Shown one piece after another: positions 52,896 to 61,265 of a stretch of DNA of 64,000 bases (positions are counted from its first letter, which is position 1; each line of letters begins with the position of its first letter). The stretch lies in assembly GCA_039030335.1 (NCBI GenBank), contig JBCCEJ010000009.1:1-64000 (forward strand), read 5' to 3'. Position numbers and translations under genes: made by a program. The DNA is from JBCCEJ01 sp039030335 (GTDB lineage: Bacteria > Pseudomonadota > Gammaproteobacteria > HK1). The notes below the pieces were generated by a model that saw nothing but the letters and a program-made list of their open reading frames with translations, was not told the origin of the DNA and did not search any database.

Positions 52896-54824
52896 TCAGT
52901 CGCGCGTATGCGGCAAGAACACGTTTGCGAAGAAATCGGCCAATAGCGTGAATCCGTTCAGCGGCAGGACATGCGCCACGTACTGGTCCGGTCGCACCAC
53001 GACCATCGCGCCTGCGGTTCGGTCGATTCCGCGCATATCGAAGATGTCACCGTTGCGTTGGTCAGCACAAAACACCTTCTCGTAGTCCTGCAATCCGTAT
53101 CGCCCCTTGCGCGGCTGGAGCAGTGCCGGCATCGCGCCATAGTTCAATTCGCGGAAACCCTGCTGAAAAATGCTCCGAAAATCGATGACTGCATCGAGGT
53201 CTTCGTCAGCCCGTGTGAACCGCCTGATCGGAGAGTCGCCAGCGTCCGCCAGAAACGTGCTGAGCGCATGAATGGGACAGCCGGGCTCACCGTTGTCGCG
53301 CGCCGGTGCAAACGCATAGAGATGCCAGCGGGCGTCGGCCTCGGCAACATGCCCGAGTTGCACAGGCCGTGCGTCAGCGAGGCGTACAACGGGCGCCGAG
53401 TGGAAACGCTTGCCTATGGTCTGACCGCTGGCGAGGTGTTGATGCGTTGTTGCGCCGACCAGGATCGAGCGCTCGTAGTGCACGGCGAGGCCCCCGGTGA
53501 ACTCGAGATTCTCAATGAACTGCTGCTGGATCCGTGGGACGCCGGAGCCGTCCAGTTCCGACTCTCCGGGCGGCGCGCTCATGAGCCGCGCCCAGGCGTG
53601 ATCCGTCTCTATCAGCCGCTTGGCTTCGAGCCACCGCTCCGCCGCATAGGTGTGTAGCAAACCGGCATCGGCCCGGCCTTGCAGTACGTGCACCAGCTTC
53701 CAACCCAGATTAAACGTATCGCCCATCGAGACGTTCATCCCCTGACCCGCTTTCGGGCTATGCGTATGGCAAGCGTCACCGGCCGTGAAGACCCGCGGCT
53801 GACGGCTTTCCCGCTGGTCTGCCGGCACGTCGTCGAAGCGATTGCTGAGTCGGTGCCCGATTTCGTAGATCGACCACCAGACCACTTCTTTCACGTCGAC
53901 CGAATACGGCGACATGATCCGGTTTGCGGCCGCGACGATGTGCTGATCGGTGAGATTGCGATTTGCAACCCTTTCCTCGGGATTCAACTTGTCGAGTTCC
54001 ACATACATGCGGAACAGGTAACCGCCCTCGCGCGGCAGGATCAGCAGGTTGCCCTCAGTAGCCGAGGCGATCAGGCATTTCATGCGAATGTCGGGAAAAT
54101 CTGTAACTGCGAGCACGTCCATGACGCCCCAGGCCTGATTGGCCGCGTCGCCTTCCAACTCCCCGCCGATGGCCTGGCGCACCGTTGAACGAGCACCGTC
54201 ACAACCCACCACGTATCGAGCCCGCACGGTTACAAGCTCGCCCGTACGTTCGCTGCCGGTGCGTTCGAGCGTGACCGTCACCGGGTAGTCTTCGGCCGCC
54301 GTATCGATATGCAGCGTCTGCACTGCGAGGGCGTAGTCTGGCTCCAGTCGCGACGGCGAGTTACGCATGACCTCAAGGAACAGCTCGTGCACCCGCGCCT
54401 GGTTCATCAAGGTGTGAGGCATTTCAGACTGGTCGTCGGCCACGTCCTGCACCCGTCCCGCCCGGGCGATGTGTTGCGGACAGGACGGATCGGGCATCCA
54501 GAATGTCGTTTCGTTAACCCAGCAGGACTCCCGCTTGACCTTGTCGGCAAATCCGAATGCCTGGAACATCTCCATCGACCGCACGCTGATTCCATCAGCC
54601 TGGCCCTTTTCGATGGGACCGGTCTTCGGGTCGACGATCATCGTCTCGATATCAGGCATACCCGCCAGCTGCGCGGCAAGGCACAGGCCGGCCGGACCGC
54701 AGCCTGCGATCAGGACATCGACTCTCTCCGGCAGCGCGTGGCCGCGACTTCCCATCGCAACCCGCGATCGATCGTGCCGGATGTCGGGATCTCCGGGCTT
54801 GAAGCCGTCAACGTAGTATTGCAT
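52896..54824 (-). CDS. mobA: 3-hydroxybenzoate 4-monooxygenase-like FAD monooxygenase
   Basis: 642-aa flavoprotein hydroxylase of the phenol-2-monooxygenase family with a C-terminal thioredoxin-like domain. It follows the Comamonas 3-hydroxybenzoate 4-hydroxylase closely by eye: MQYYVDGFKPGDPDI start, VDVLIAGCGPAGLCLAAQLA, GQADGISVRSMEMFQAFGFA, NQARVHELFLEVMRNSPSRL, FTAGDACHTHSPKAGQGMN, and a C-terminal DIFDMRGIDRTAGAMVVVRP. The start at the ATG at 54822-54824 matches the length of that family (639 aa); the frame extends to 54872. It should make protocatechuate from 3-hydroxybenzoate. No protocatechuate dioxygenase is in the window. Comparison is from memory. Confidence 0.8.
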   Translation of the reverse strand: MQYYVDGFKPGDPDIRHDRSRVAMGSRGHALPERVDVLIAGCGPAGLCLAAQLAGMPDIETMIVDPKTGPIEKGQADGISVRSMEMFQAFGFADKVKRESCWVNETTFWMPDPSCPQHIARAGRVQDVADDQSEMPHTLMNQARVHELFLEVMRNSPSRLEPDYALAVQTLHIDTAAEDYPVTVTLERTGSERTGELVTVRARYVVGCDGARSTVRQAIGGELEGDAANQAWGVMDVLAVTDFPDIRMKCLIASATEGNLLILPREGGYLFRMYVELDKLNPEERVANRNLTDQHIVAAANRIMSPYSVDVKEVVWWSIYEIGHRLSNRFDDVPADQRESRQPRVFTAGDACHTHSPKAGQGMNVSMGDTFNLGWKLVHVLQGRADAGLLHTYAAERWLEAKRLIETDHAWARLMSAPPGESELDGSGVPRIQQQFIENLEFTGGLAVHYERSILVGATTHQHLASGQTIGKRFHSAPVVRLADARPVQLGHVAEADARWHLYAFAPARDNGEPGCPIHALSTFLADAGDSPIRRFTRADEDLDAVIDFRSIFQQGFRELNYGAMPALLQPRKGRYGLQDYEKVFCADQRNGDIFDMRGIDRTAGAMVVVRPDQYVAHVLPLNGFTLLADFFANVFLPHTRD

Positions 54825-54905
54825 CGGCGCTCTGCCAAACCTTGCGAGTCTGCTTGTCTTCGAGCACGCCACGCCGTGCCAGCAACCGGACTCCGCGCGC
54901 GTGTG

Positions 54906-55298
54906 TCATTTGACGCGGGTTGAGCCAAAAACCGTGCCCGGCTCGTCACCCCAGAGGATCCTGTAGACCATATGGTTACGGTCGATTCTCAGAATCTTAT
55001 AGCGGAATACAAGCGGGTTACCGAAGGCGTCTACGGCTTCAGTCGTGAAGATACCGTCTGCGCATCGCCACGTGCCCCGCTGACTGGAGTGCCGGCTGGA
55101 GCCATCCGCGTAGAGCGTCCTGAAATCCGCCGCGAAAGAGCCATCGTCAAGCGTCTTCGCAGTCCATGAATAGCTGTGCTCCGGCGCCTCGATCAGACCT
55201 TTCCAGTGTCCTGGCACCTGCGAGCAAAAGGAGTCCGACGCGGCCCAGACAGACTGGCTCGCGACCAACAGCCACAGCAGTGTTACGGCTCGAGCCAT
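54906..55298 (-). CDS. Small exported protein of unknown function
   Basis: 130-aa protein with a signal peptide (ARAVTLLWLLVASQSVWA-A) from the ATG at 55296-55298. The mature part is about 110 residues, with a lipocalin-like or beta-rich pattern (GHWKGLIEAPEHSYSWTAKT, GSFAADFRTLYADGSS, GTWRCADGIFTTEAVDAFG, YKILRIDRNHMVYRILW) and two cysteines that may form a disulfide. It resembles periplasmic DUF-type proteins measuring GxW..G..T openings but I cannot name the family. It is 81 bases upstream of the mobA-like gene on the same strand and may share a transcript. Confidence 0.65.
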   Translation of the reverse strand: MARAVTLLWLLVASQSVWAASDSFCSQVPGHWKGLIEAPEHSYSWTAKTLDDGSFAADFRTLYADGSSRHSSQRGTWRCADGIFTTEAVDAFGNPLVFRYKILRIDRNHMVYRILWGDEPGTVFGSTRVK

Positions 55299-55308
55299 GT
55301 CACGGACG

Positions 55309-55620
55309 CTACAGTGCAAGGAAATCGAAATCAAACCACGGCGTCCACACCTTGCGAGCCCGATTCTCCGCCGCCTCGTCGAACAGTGTGCTGCCGTACA
55401 TAAACGCCAACTCCTGCTGCGTGCGGCCCTGCATGTCGCGAGCCCGGTGGTACATCGGCGGGTACAAGTGGTGTAAATTGCCCGACCGCACCGTCTCCCA
55501 ACGGTAGCAGAATGCGTCGGCGCCGGGCTCTTCCCTCTGCGCGCCTGCCGTGCGGCGCGCACTCGCGAGCGTAAGAGGACCGATCCCGATGATCGAGATC
55601 AATGGCACAGCACATTTCAT
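55309..55620 (-). CDS. Possible fragment of an unrecognised gene
   Basis: The minus strand from about 55530 to the stop at 55309 reads GADAFCYRWETVRSGNLHHL, YPPMYHRARDMQGRTQQELA, FDEAAENRARKVWTPWFDFD, which looks like real protein. The only starts upstream (55620) overlap the VOC gene on the other strand, and that part (IIGIGPLTLASARRT) does not fit. It may be the end of a truncated gene lying directly upstream of the small exported protein. No family is recognised. Confidence 0.35.
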   Translation of the reverse strand: MKCAVPLISIIGIGPLTLASARRTAGAQREEPGADAFCYRWETVRSGNLHHLYPPMYHRARDMQGRTQQELAFMYGSTLFDEAAENRARKVWTPWFDFDFLAL

Positions 55621-56056
55621 TCTGACGGTGAGTCAGTTCGATGCAGCGAGAGAATTCTATTGCGAGCTATTGCCGTTCATGGGACTCACGAAGGTTTATG
55701 AAGGCAACAACTTCATCTACCACGTGGGCGGGCGAACCGCTGTTGGCATTCAGCGTTGCGCACCGGAGTACGAAGGCGAGCGCTTCGTTCAAAACCGGGT
55801 CGGACTGCACCACGCGTGTCTGCGGGCGCGCTCACGCGAGGACGTCGACGCAGTAGCCGCCAAGCTTACCGAGATGGGCGCGTTCATCGACCGGGGGCCA
55901 GTCGAAGCGGACTGGGCGCCCGGTTACTACTACATCGTGTTTGAAGACCCGGACGGGATCCGCCTGGAGCTCAACTACGTGCCAGGTAAAGGTCTGCTGG
56001 CCGGTGACAAACCCATAACGCCAAGTGACGATCCAGACTGGAATCAGGATCCTTGA
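55589..56056 (+). CDS. VOC-family (glyoxalase/dioxygenase superfamily) protein
   Basis: 155-aa single vicinal-oxygen-chelate domain protein. The two beta-alpha-beta-beta-beta halves are visible: INGTAHFILTVSQFDAAREF, with metal-ligand His in TAHF, and NRVGLHHACLRARSREDVDA with LHH; the last ligand glutamate is in DPDGIRLELNYVPG. All typical metal ligands (H, H, E) are therefore present. The ATG at 55589 has AGAGGAC upstream; the frame reaches 55550. It could be an isomerase, glyoxalase-like enzyme or dioxygenase. It diverges from the mobA-like unit. Confidence 0.87.
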   Translation: MIEINGTAHFILTVSQFDAAREFYCELLPFMGLTKVYEGNNFIYHVGGRTAVGIQRCAPEYEGERFVQNRVGLHHACLRARSREDVDAVAAKLTEMGAFIDRGPVEADWAPGYYYIVFEDPDGIRLELNYVPGKGLLAGDKPITPSDDPDWNQDP

Positions 56057-56101
56057 ACGGCGCGCGGAAGGCACGTTGGTCCTGATGACCTGGCGCTGCG
56101 C

Positions 56102-57703
56102 TCACGACGACTCCTGGAGCTCCAGGTAATCAGCGCGTATCTCGCGCTTTAGCGTCTTGCCCGCGACGTTGCGCGGAAACTCCGACATGACAAACAAATC
56201 CGCAACGCGCTGAAACTTTGCGGCAACGCGGGCATTGGTCCATGCACGCAGATCGACAGGCCGCGTGCTCGCGCCCGGCATCAGAGTCACGGCCGCCACC
56301 GGCACCTCGCCCCACTTCGCGTGCGGGACACCGAACACGGCTACCTCGGCGACCGCCGGATGGGCGACGACGACCTCCTCGATATCCTTGGGGTAAACGT
56401 TGACACCCCCCGAAATGATCATATCCTTCAGCCGGTCTACAAGGTAGAGGAACCCGTCTTCGTCCACGTAGCCGGCGTCGCCCGAGTGCAGCCAGCCGTC
56501 GATAATCGTCTCACTGGTCAGCTCCGGCCGATTGTAGTAGCCCGGCATCAGGAGCGGACCGCGCCCGCAGATCTCACCGATCTCTCCAGCCGCCAGTTCA
56601 TTGCGCTGTGCATCGACGATCTTCATCTCCAGCAAACGTACCGGGATACCAACTGACCCGTTCTTAACTCTGGCATCGCGCTTATCGAGGATGGTCATGA
56701 AACCCTCGGTCAGGCCATAGAGTTCGTAGTAGCGCCCCGGTAACGCCTGGTGAATACGATTCTTGTATTCCATCAGTAGCGGCGCACCGACGCTCAGCAG
56801 CATCTCCAGCGATGCCAGTTTCCGGGGCTCGAAGTGCGGATGATTCAGGAGCGCCATGACCTGCGACGGCACCAACACAATATGCGTCACGCGGCTCGCC
56901 TCGATCTCTTCGATCATCCGCGGCGGATCGAACGCTTCGTGCAGGATGTAACGGCAGCCTAGAAACATCCACGGCATCATGTCGATCATGGCGCCGTTGA
57001 ACACCATCGAGCCGGTATGTAACAGAACCGACTCGGGCGTCATCCGAAAGGCCGAGGCGAACAGCGTGCAATACTGGGCCCGCACGTACTGCGTGTGAAC
57101 GATACCCTTCGGGAGTCCCGTGGTGCCGCTCGAGTACATGATGTTGTACACGTCATCCCCGACCAGACCGGCGTCTGGCGGTGCGGTTGTCGGCGCACCC
57201 GCGACGAGCGCTTCGAACGAACGGAAGCCGCGAGGTACGCCACCGGCGCCGACACCGACCAGTATGTAACGATCCGGGGCGACGCCCGGCTGATCGGGTC
57301 GTATGCGATCCAGAGTTTCCGCGAACGCGGTGTCCGCGATCACCATGGTCGTATCAGAATCGGCCAGCAAGACCTTCAGCCCGGCGTCCTGCAGCAGCGT
57401 GCTGACCGGCACGATCACGATGCCGGTCTTCGCCGCCGCCCAGTACATCAGCACGAACTCCAAACGATTGGTCATGATGGTCGACACCTTGTCGCCCTTC
57501 ACCAGGCCGGCCGCCAGCAGCGCATTCGCGAGCTGGTTTACCCGCGCGTCGAGTTCGGCGAATGAATACTCGATTCCCCTGACTTTGAGGCCCACCGCGC
57601 GCGGCTGGTAACGCGCATGCGCTGGTAGAAGCATTCCGATGTTGATGACTTTCTCCCGGCCCTTGGAAGCAGCGGCTGACCCACGGTGCGTCTCGGGCGA
57701 CAT
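56102..57703 (-). CDS. AMP-dependent acyl-CoA synthetase, copy A
   Basis: 533-aa ANL-superfamily adenylating enzyme. The P-loop-like A3 motif is MYSSGTTGLPKGIVH, A5 is YELYGLTEGFMT, A7/A8 are DGWLHSGDAGYVDEDGFLYL and VDRLKDMIISGGVNVYPKDI, and the catalytic A10 lysine is in NVAGKTLKRE. It should activate a carboxylic acid to the acyl-CoA via acyl-AMP. The ATG at 57701-57703 gives a short 20-residue lead before the conserved INIGMLLPAHARYQPRA. It is highly similar throughout to the synthetase at 59497-61131, evidently a duplication. The unusual LQDAGLKVLLADSDT segment is shared by both. Confidence 0.93.
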   Translation of the reverse strand: MSPETHRGSAAASKGREKVINIGMLLPAHARYQPRAVGLKVRGIEYSFAELDARVNQLANALLAAGLVKGDKVSTIMTNRLEFVLMYWAAAKTGIVIVPVSTLLQDAGLKVLLADSDTTMVIADTAFAETLDRIRPDQPGVAPDRYILVGVGAGGVPRGFRSFEALVAGAPTTAPPDAGLVGDDVYNIMYSSGTTGLPKGIVHTQYVRAQYCTLFASAFRMTPESVLLHTGSMVFNGAMIDMMPWMFLGCRYILHEAFDPPRMIEEIEASRVTHIVLVPSQVMALLNHPHFEPRKLASLEMLLSVGAPLLMEYKNRIHQALPGRYYELYGLTEGFMTILDKRDARVKNGSVGIPVRLLEMKIVDAQRNELAAGEIGEICGRGPLLMPGYYNRPELTSETIIDGWLHSGDAGYVDEDGFLYLVDRLKDMIISGGVNVYPKDIEEVVVAHPAVAEVAVFGVPHAKWGEVPVAAVTLMPGASTRPVDLRAWTNARVAAKFQRVADLFVMSEFPRNVAGKTLKREIRADYLELQESS

Positions 57704-57931
57704 GGACTCAAGGCCCGCGCCGACGCATCCCCTACGAGCTTCACCATAGGTAATTCCCGCGATTGCGGCCAGACGTCGACGTTGCCGGGCGCAACTTAAG
57801 GTTCTCCCGCCCGGTCCAAACGCGTTGCGGGGCGGCGGTGTCTCGTGTGCCGATACGAACGCGCAACGGCCGCGCGGCGCCTCATCGAGCGAAGCGTGTC
57901 GGCGCGCCGCGAACAGAAGCTGGAAATAGTC

Positions 57932-58387
57932 GTGGGAAAAGGCAAGGGTAGCGGGCTGGCGAAACGGACGCGGGTAAAGTGGCTCATCAATCTGGCGATC
58001 GGCCTCTCGGTGCTGTGCCTCGCAACACCGGCCGCGCTCTACGCCTGGGGGCTCTCGCTCGTCGAGGCTCGGCCCGTGCCGCCGGCCAACCTGGTCACGG
58101 CAAAGCAGGGACTCGACGCGTGGCAGTACATCGAGGATGACCCATCAGGACCCCATGTGCCTAAGCTGAATCCCTGGACGGTGGCTTTTCACTATCTCAG
58201 AACGACCAGACCAACGGATTCGTTGACACTCCAGATCCTGGCGCGCAATCACGTCCGCGACCATCTGCAGGACTATCGCGTGATCGCCTGGCACATCAGC
58301 GTCGCATCGATCGCTATCTGGGTTTCGCGGAACTGGACTGAAGAGCAGGTTCTTGCCGAATTGCACCGGCTCTACGGCGGTCGGTAG
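57932..58387 (+). CDS. Membrane-anchored protein of unknown function
   Basis: 151-aa protein with an N-terminal basic stretch (RTRVKW) and one transmembrane helix (LINLAIGLSVLCLATPAALY), followed by an approximately 100-residue periplasmic part. The end reads VIAWHISVASIAIWVSRNWT then EEQVLAELHRLYGG, somewhat like the N-terminal part of membrane-anchored transglycosylases, but no catalytic domain follows. I place the start at the GTG at 57932; the frame is open to 57845. It lies between the two acyl-CoA synthetase copies and is unrelated to them. Confidence 0.6.
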   Translation: MGKGKGSGLAKRTRVKWLINLAIGLSVLCLATPAALYAWGLSLVEARPVPPANLVTAKQGLDAWQYIEDDPSGPHVPKLNPWTVAFHYLRTTRPTDSLTLQILARNHVRDHLQDYRVIAWHISVASIAIWVSRNWTEEQVLAELHRLYGGR

Positions 58388-58458
58388 CCGCGGTTTGCGC
58401 CGCACCCTGGCGAGCCGCGCGTCACGTCCGGCACAGAGTTACACCGGGCGTCGCTCGC

Positions 58459-58711
58459 GCTAGCCCGCATATTCCACCAGTCCGGCGCTCCTGATAGCCA
58501 AACGTCCTTGTACTGAAGACCAAAGTGGTGTTTAAACCGTCGCCTTGGCCGGTTCGATTCGCGCCTGCACGAGCTGGCACTCGATCTTGCACGCCACCTC
58601 GCGCCAACCTCACTCGGCCTTGGAACCACCAGACCCAACGCGGCGTTCCCACGATGTAAGGCACAATTCCGTCGCGCCATTCTCGCGCACTGGTGAAATA
58701 TGCGGGCCAGG
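58459..58711 (-). mobile_element. MITE-like terminal-inverted-repeat element, copy 1 (253 bp)
   Basis: The left end GCTAGCCCGCATATTCCACC (58459-58478, continuing AGT) and right end ACTGGTGAAATATGCGGGCC (58689-58708) are near-perfect inverted repeats of about 22 bases. The interior read on the minus strand matches the second element at 62212-62359 (for example TTCCAAGGCCGAGTGAGGTT, then AGGAGCGCCGG), except for about 105 extra bases in the left half. It encodes no transposase. A short minus-strand frame crosses it (YIVGTPRWVWWFQGRVR, then ERRTGGICGLAR), mirrored in the other copy, which probably reflects the repeat rather than a gene. It fills most of the gap 58388-58786. Confidence 0.8.
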
Positions 58712-58786
58712 CGCATGCGCGCCAACGCGTTGTGAAGAACGCCGGCTGTGTACAATCGCGGCAGGACGTTTGAGTGAGCCCGACCG

Positions 58787-59449
58787 ATGATAGATCTCTA
58801 TACCTCTGCCACACCGAACGGGTGGAAGGCCACCATCGCGCTGGAAGAACTGGCGTTGCCGTATGAGCTGCATACGGTCAATCTGTCTGAAGGCGATCAG
58901 CATCGGCCGGAATTTCTCGCGTTGAATCCGAACGGCCGCATCCCCGTGATCGTGGACCGTGACGAAGACAACTTCCCGGTCTTCGAATCGGGCGCCATTC
59001 TCATTTATCTGGCAGAAAAGACCGGAAAGCTGATGCCGACCGACGTCAAGGGACGCAGCCTTGTCATCCAGTGGTTGATGTTCCAGATGGGCGGGGTGGG
59101 CCCGATGCAGGGGCAGGCCGTAACCTTCGAGCGCTATTTCCCGGAAGACGTGCCGCAGGCGCGGGCCCGCTACAAAAATGAGACCCGGCGCCTCTACGAG
59201 GTGATGGATCGACGCCTTGGCGAGGTCGAGTACCTGGCCGGCGACTACAGTATCGCCGATATCGCCACCTGGTCGTGGGTGCATACCCACCGCTGGAGCC
59301 GCATCCCGGTCGACGGGCTCGATAATCTCAACCGCTGGATCGAAACGCTGCGCGAACGGCCATCACACCAGCGCGGAATTCTGATCCCGCCGCCGGCCGG
59401 CCGCGCCGACGAACAAAAGGCACGCGGCGCCAGTATCGTCACAAGGTGA
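58787..59449 (+). CDS. Glutathione S-transferase family protein
   Basis: 220-aa GST. The thioredoxin-like domain (residues 1-80) starts IDLYTSATPNGWKATIALEE, has the cis-proline in NPNGRIPVIVD and the SNAIL/ESGAI-type glutathione motif VFESGAILIYLAEKTG; the helical domain contains GMGPMQGQ-like QMGGVGPMQGQAVTF and AGDYSIADIATWSWV. It resembles the YfcG/Nu class, which acts as disulfide-bond reductase or GSH-transferase. It starts at the ATG at 58787, just right of the first repeat element and divergent from nothing; the synthetase copy B converges on it. Confidence 0.92.
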   Translation: MIDLYTSATPNGWKATIALEELALPYELHTVNLSEGDQHRPEFLALNPNGRIPVIVDRDEDNFPVFESGAILIYLAEKTGKLMPTDVKGRSLVIQWLMFQMGGVGPMQGQAVTFERYFPEDVPQARARYKNETRRLYEVMDRRLGEVEYLAGDYSIADIATWSWVHTHRWSRIPVDGLDNLNRWIETLRERPSHQRGILIPPPAGRADEQKARGASIVTR

Positions 59450-59496
59450 TCGGCAGCCGACGCGGGCACGTTGCGTTAACGGCCCCGGAGCCAGGC

Positions 59497-61131
59497 TCAC
59501 GCGATGGCGGCGAGATAGTCTTCCAGGATTTGCCGCTTCAGCGTCTTGCCGGCCACGTTCCTCGGAAAGTCCGGTAGCGCAAAACAGTCTTTCAACCGCT
59601 GAAACTTGGCCGCAACCCGTTCGTTGCTCCACTCGATGAGTTCAGCGGGTTGAAGCGTCGCGCCATCGCGAAGCACCACGGCCGCGACCGGTACTTCTCC
59701 CCACCGCTCATCGGGCACGCCGAAGACAGCCACGTCGGCAACGGCTGGATGACGGACGATCACTTCTTCGATGTCTTTCGGATACACGTTCACGCCGCCA
59801 GAGATGATCATGTCTTTCTTGCGATCGACCAGATACAGGAACCCATCTTCGTCCACGTAGCCGAGATCGCCAGAATGCAACCATCCGTCGACCACGGCAG
59901 CCTCGGTGAGGTCGGGCCGGTTGTAGTAGCCCGGCATCAGTAGCGGGCCGCGCCCGCAGATTTCGCCGATCTCGCCCGCAGCCACTTCATGGCCGCGCTC
60001 GTCGACGATCTTCATCTCCAGCATCCTGAGCGGCACGCCGACCGACCGCGTCTTGGCGACGGCATCAGTCTTGTCGAGCATCGTGATGAATCCTTCCGTC
60101 AGACCGTAGAGTTCATAGAAGCGCCCGGGCAGCTCGGTGTTCAGACGATTCTTGTATTCCAGCAGCAACGGCGCGCCCAGGCTCTGGATCATTTCGAGCG
60201 ACGCGAGCCTTGCCGCATCGAAGTCAGGATGATTCAACAACGCCACGATTTGCGACGGCACCATGATGACGTGGGTTACGCGGCTCGATTCGATCTCTTC
60301 GATCATGCGTTTGGGATCGAACGACTCGTGCAGGATGTAACGGCAGCCCAGAAACATCCAGGGCATGAAATCCATCATCGCGCCATTGAATACGATGGCA
60401 CCTGCGTGCAGCACCACCGATTCAGGCGTCATGCGAAACGAGGACGCGAACAGCGTGCAGTAGTGCGCGCGCACGTAGTGATTGTGCACGATGCCTTTCG
60501 GCAGCCCCGTGGTGCCGCTCGAGTACATGATGTTGTAGATATCGTCGTCGGTGAGGGCTGCGTCAGCCGGCTCGGTAGAGGGGGCGTTTGCGACAAACTC
60601 GGAGTAGGTCGCGAATCCCGGCCGCGCGACCTCATCGCCCGCGAGAATAAAACGATCCGCTGCAATGTCGGGCAACTCAGCCCGAATGCGATTCAATGTG
60701 TCGGCGAAAGACGCATCGGCGATCACCATCACCGTGTCGGAATCGACGAGCAGGCTCCTTAGCCCCGCATCCTGCAGCAACGTGCTGACCGGCACGATTA
60801 CGATTCCGGTCCTGGCTGCAGCCCAGTACATCAGCACCAGTTCCAGCCGGTTCGTCATGACCGTCGAAACCTTCTCGCCCTTGGCAATACCGGCGGCGAG
60901 AAGGGCATTGGCCAGCTGATTCACACGCGCGTTCAGCTCCGCGAAAGACCAGTCGACGCCCGCCACGGTGAGCGCCGGCTCGTGCGGCCGGTAGCGTGCG
61001 TGCGCGGGCAGTAGCGTTCCGATGTTGATGGGCGTCGCCCGGTCGCGAGGCGTCGGCGTGCCCCGGGGCGTATTCGCACTGATGAATACCTGAGGATACT
61101 GACGCGAGGCCGTCGGTGCACCGGTTCGCAT
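59497..61131 (-). CDS. AMP-dependent acyl-CoA synthetase, copy B
   Basis: ANL-superfamily enzyme of about 544 aa. Motifs match those of copy A almost residue for residue: MYSSGTTGLPKGIVHNH, YELYGLTEGFIT, DGWLHSGDLGYVDEDGFLYL, DRKKDMIISGGVNVYPKDIE and the A10 lysine in NVAGKTLKRQ. The N-terminal lead is longer (about 35 residues before INIGTLLPAHARYRP) and contains Pro/Arg/Thr-rich sequence. Start chosen at the ATG at 61129-61131; ATG or other starts up to 61203 are possible. It diverges from an SDR, sharing a 134-base promoter region. Duplication with copy A suggests two related acid substrates. Confidence 0.92.
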   Translation of the reverse strand: MRTGAPTASRQYPQVFISANTPRGTPTPRDRATPINIGTLLPAHARYRPHEPALTVAGVDWSFAELNARVNQLANALLAAGIAKGEKVSTVMTNRLELVLMYWAAARTGIVIVPVSTLLQDAGLRSLLVDSDTVMVIADASFADTLNRIRAELPDIAADRFILAGDEVARPGFATYSEFVANAPSTEPADAALTDDDIYNIMYSSGTTGLPKGIVHNHYVRAHYCTLFASSFRMTPESVVLHAGAIVFNGAMMDFMPWMFLGCRYILHESFDPKRMIEEIESSRVTHVIMVPSQIVALLNHPDFDAARLASLEMIQSLGAPLLLEYKNRLNTELPGRFYELYGLTEGFITMLDKTDAVAKTRSVGVPLRMLEMKIVDERGHEVAAGEIGEICGRGPLLMPGYYNRPDLTEAAVVDGWLHSGDLGYVDEDGFLYLVDRKKDMIISGGVNVYPKDIEEVIVRHPAVADVAVFGVPDERWGEVPVAAVVLRDGATLQPAELIEWSNERVAAKFQRLKDCFALPDFPRNVAGKTLKRQILEDYLAAIA

Positions 61132-61265
61132 GGACGCACCTGACTCGGCGGTGTCTTCACACATTGCGGCGGGCCCGGAAGTCAGTTGAGATGTCCCTTC
61201 CAATACACGGCGTAACGTTGTCGTTCAGCATCCTTAAGACGGACTCGCAACATCAGGTGATCACG

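Noticed and set aside
52971..54923. Several 170-230-codon rightward frames opposite the mobA-like gene
   Set aside because: All are shadows of a full-length flavoprotein gene.
58610..58755. Short minus-strand frame inside repeat copy 1 (PYIVGTPRWVWWFQGRV) as a gene
   Set aside because: The same peptide is encoded in copy 2 only because the DNA is repeated; no ribosome site or consistent start.
59989..60762. 257-codon rightward frame opposite acyl-CoA synthetase copy B
   Set aside because: The same shadow appears opposite copy A, as expected from duplicated coding sequence rather than a real antisense gene.
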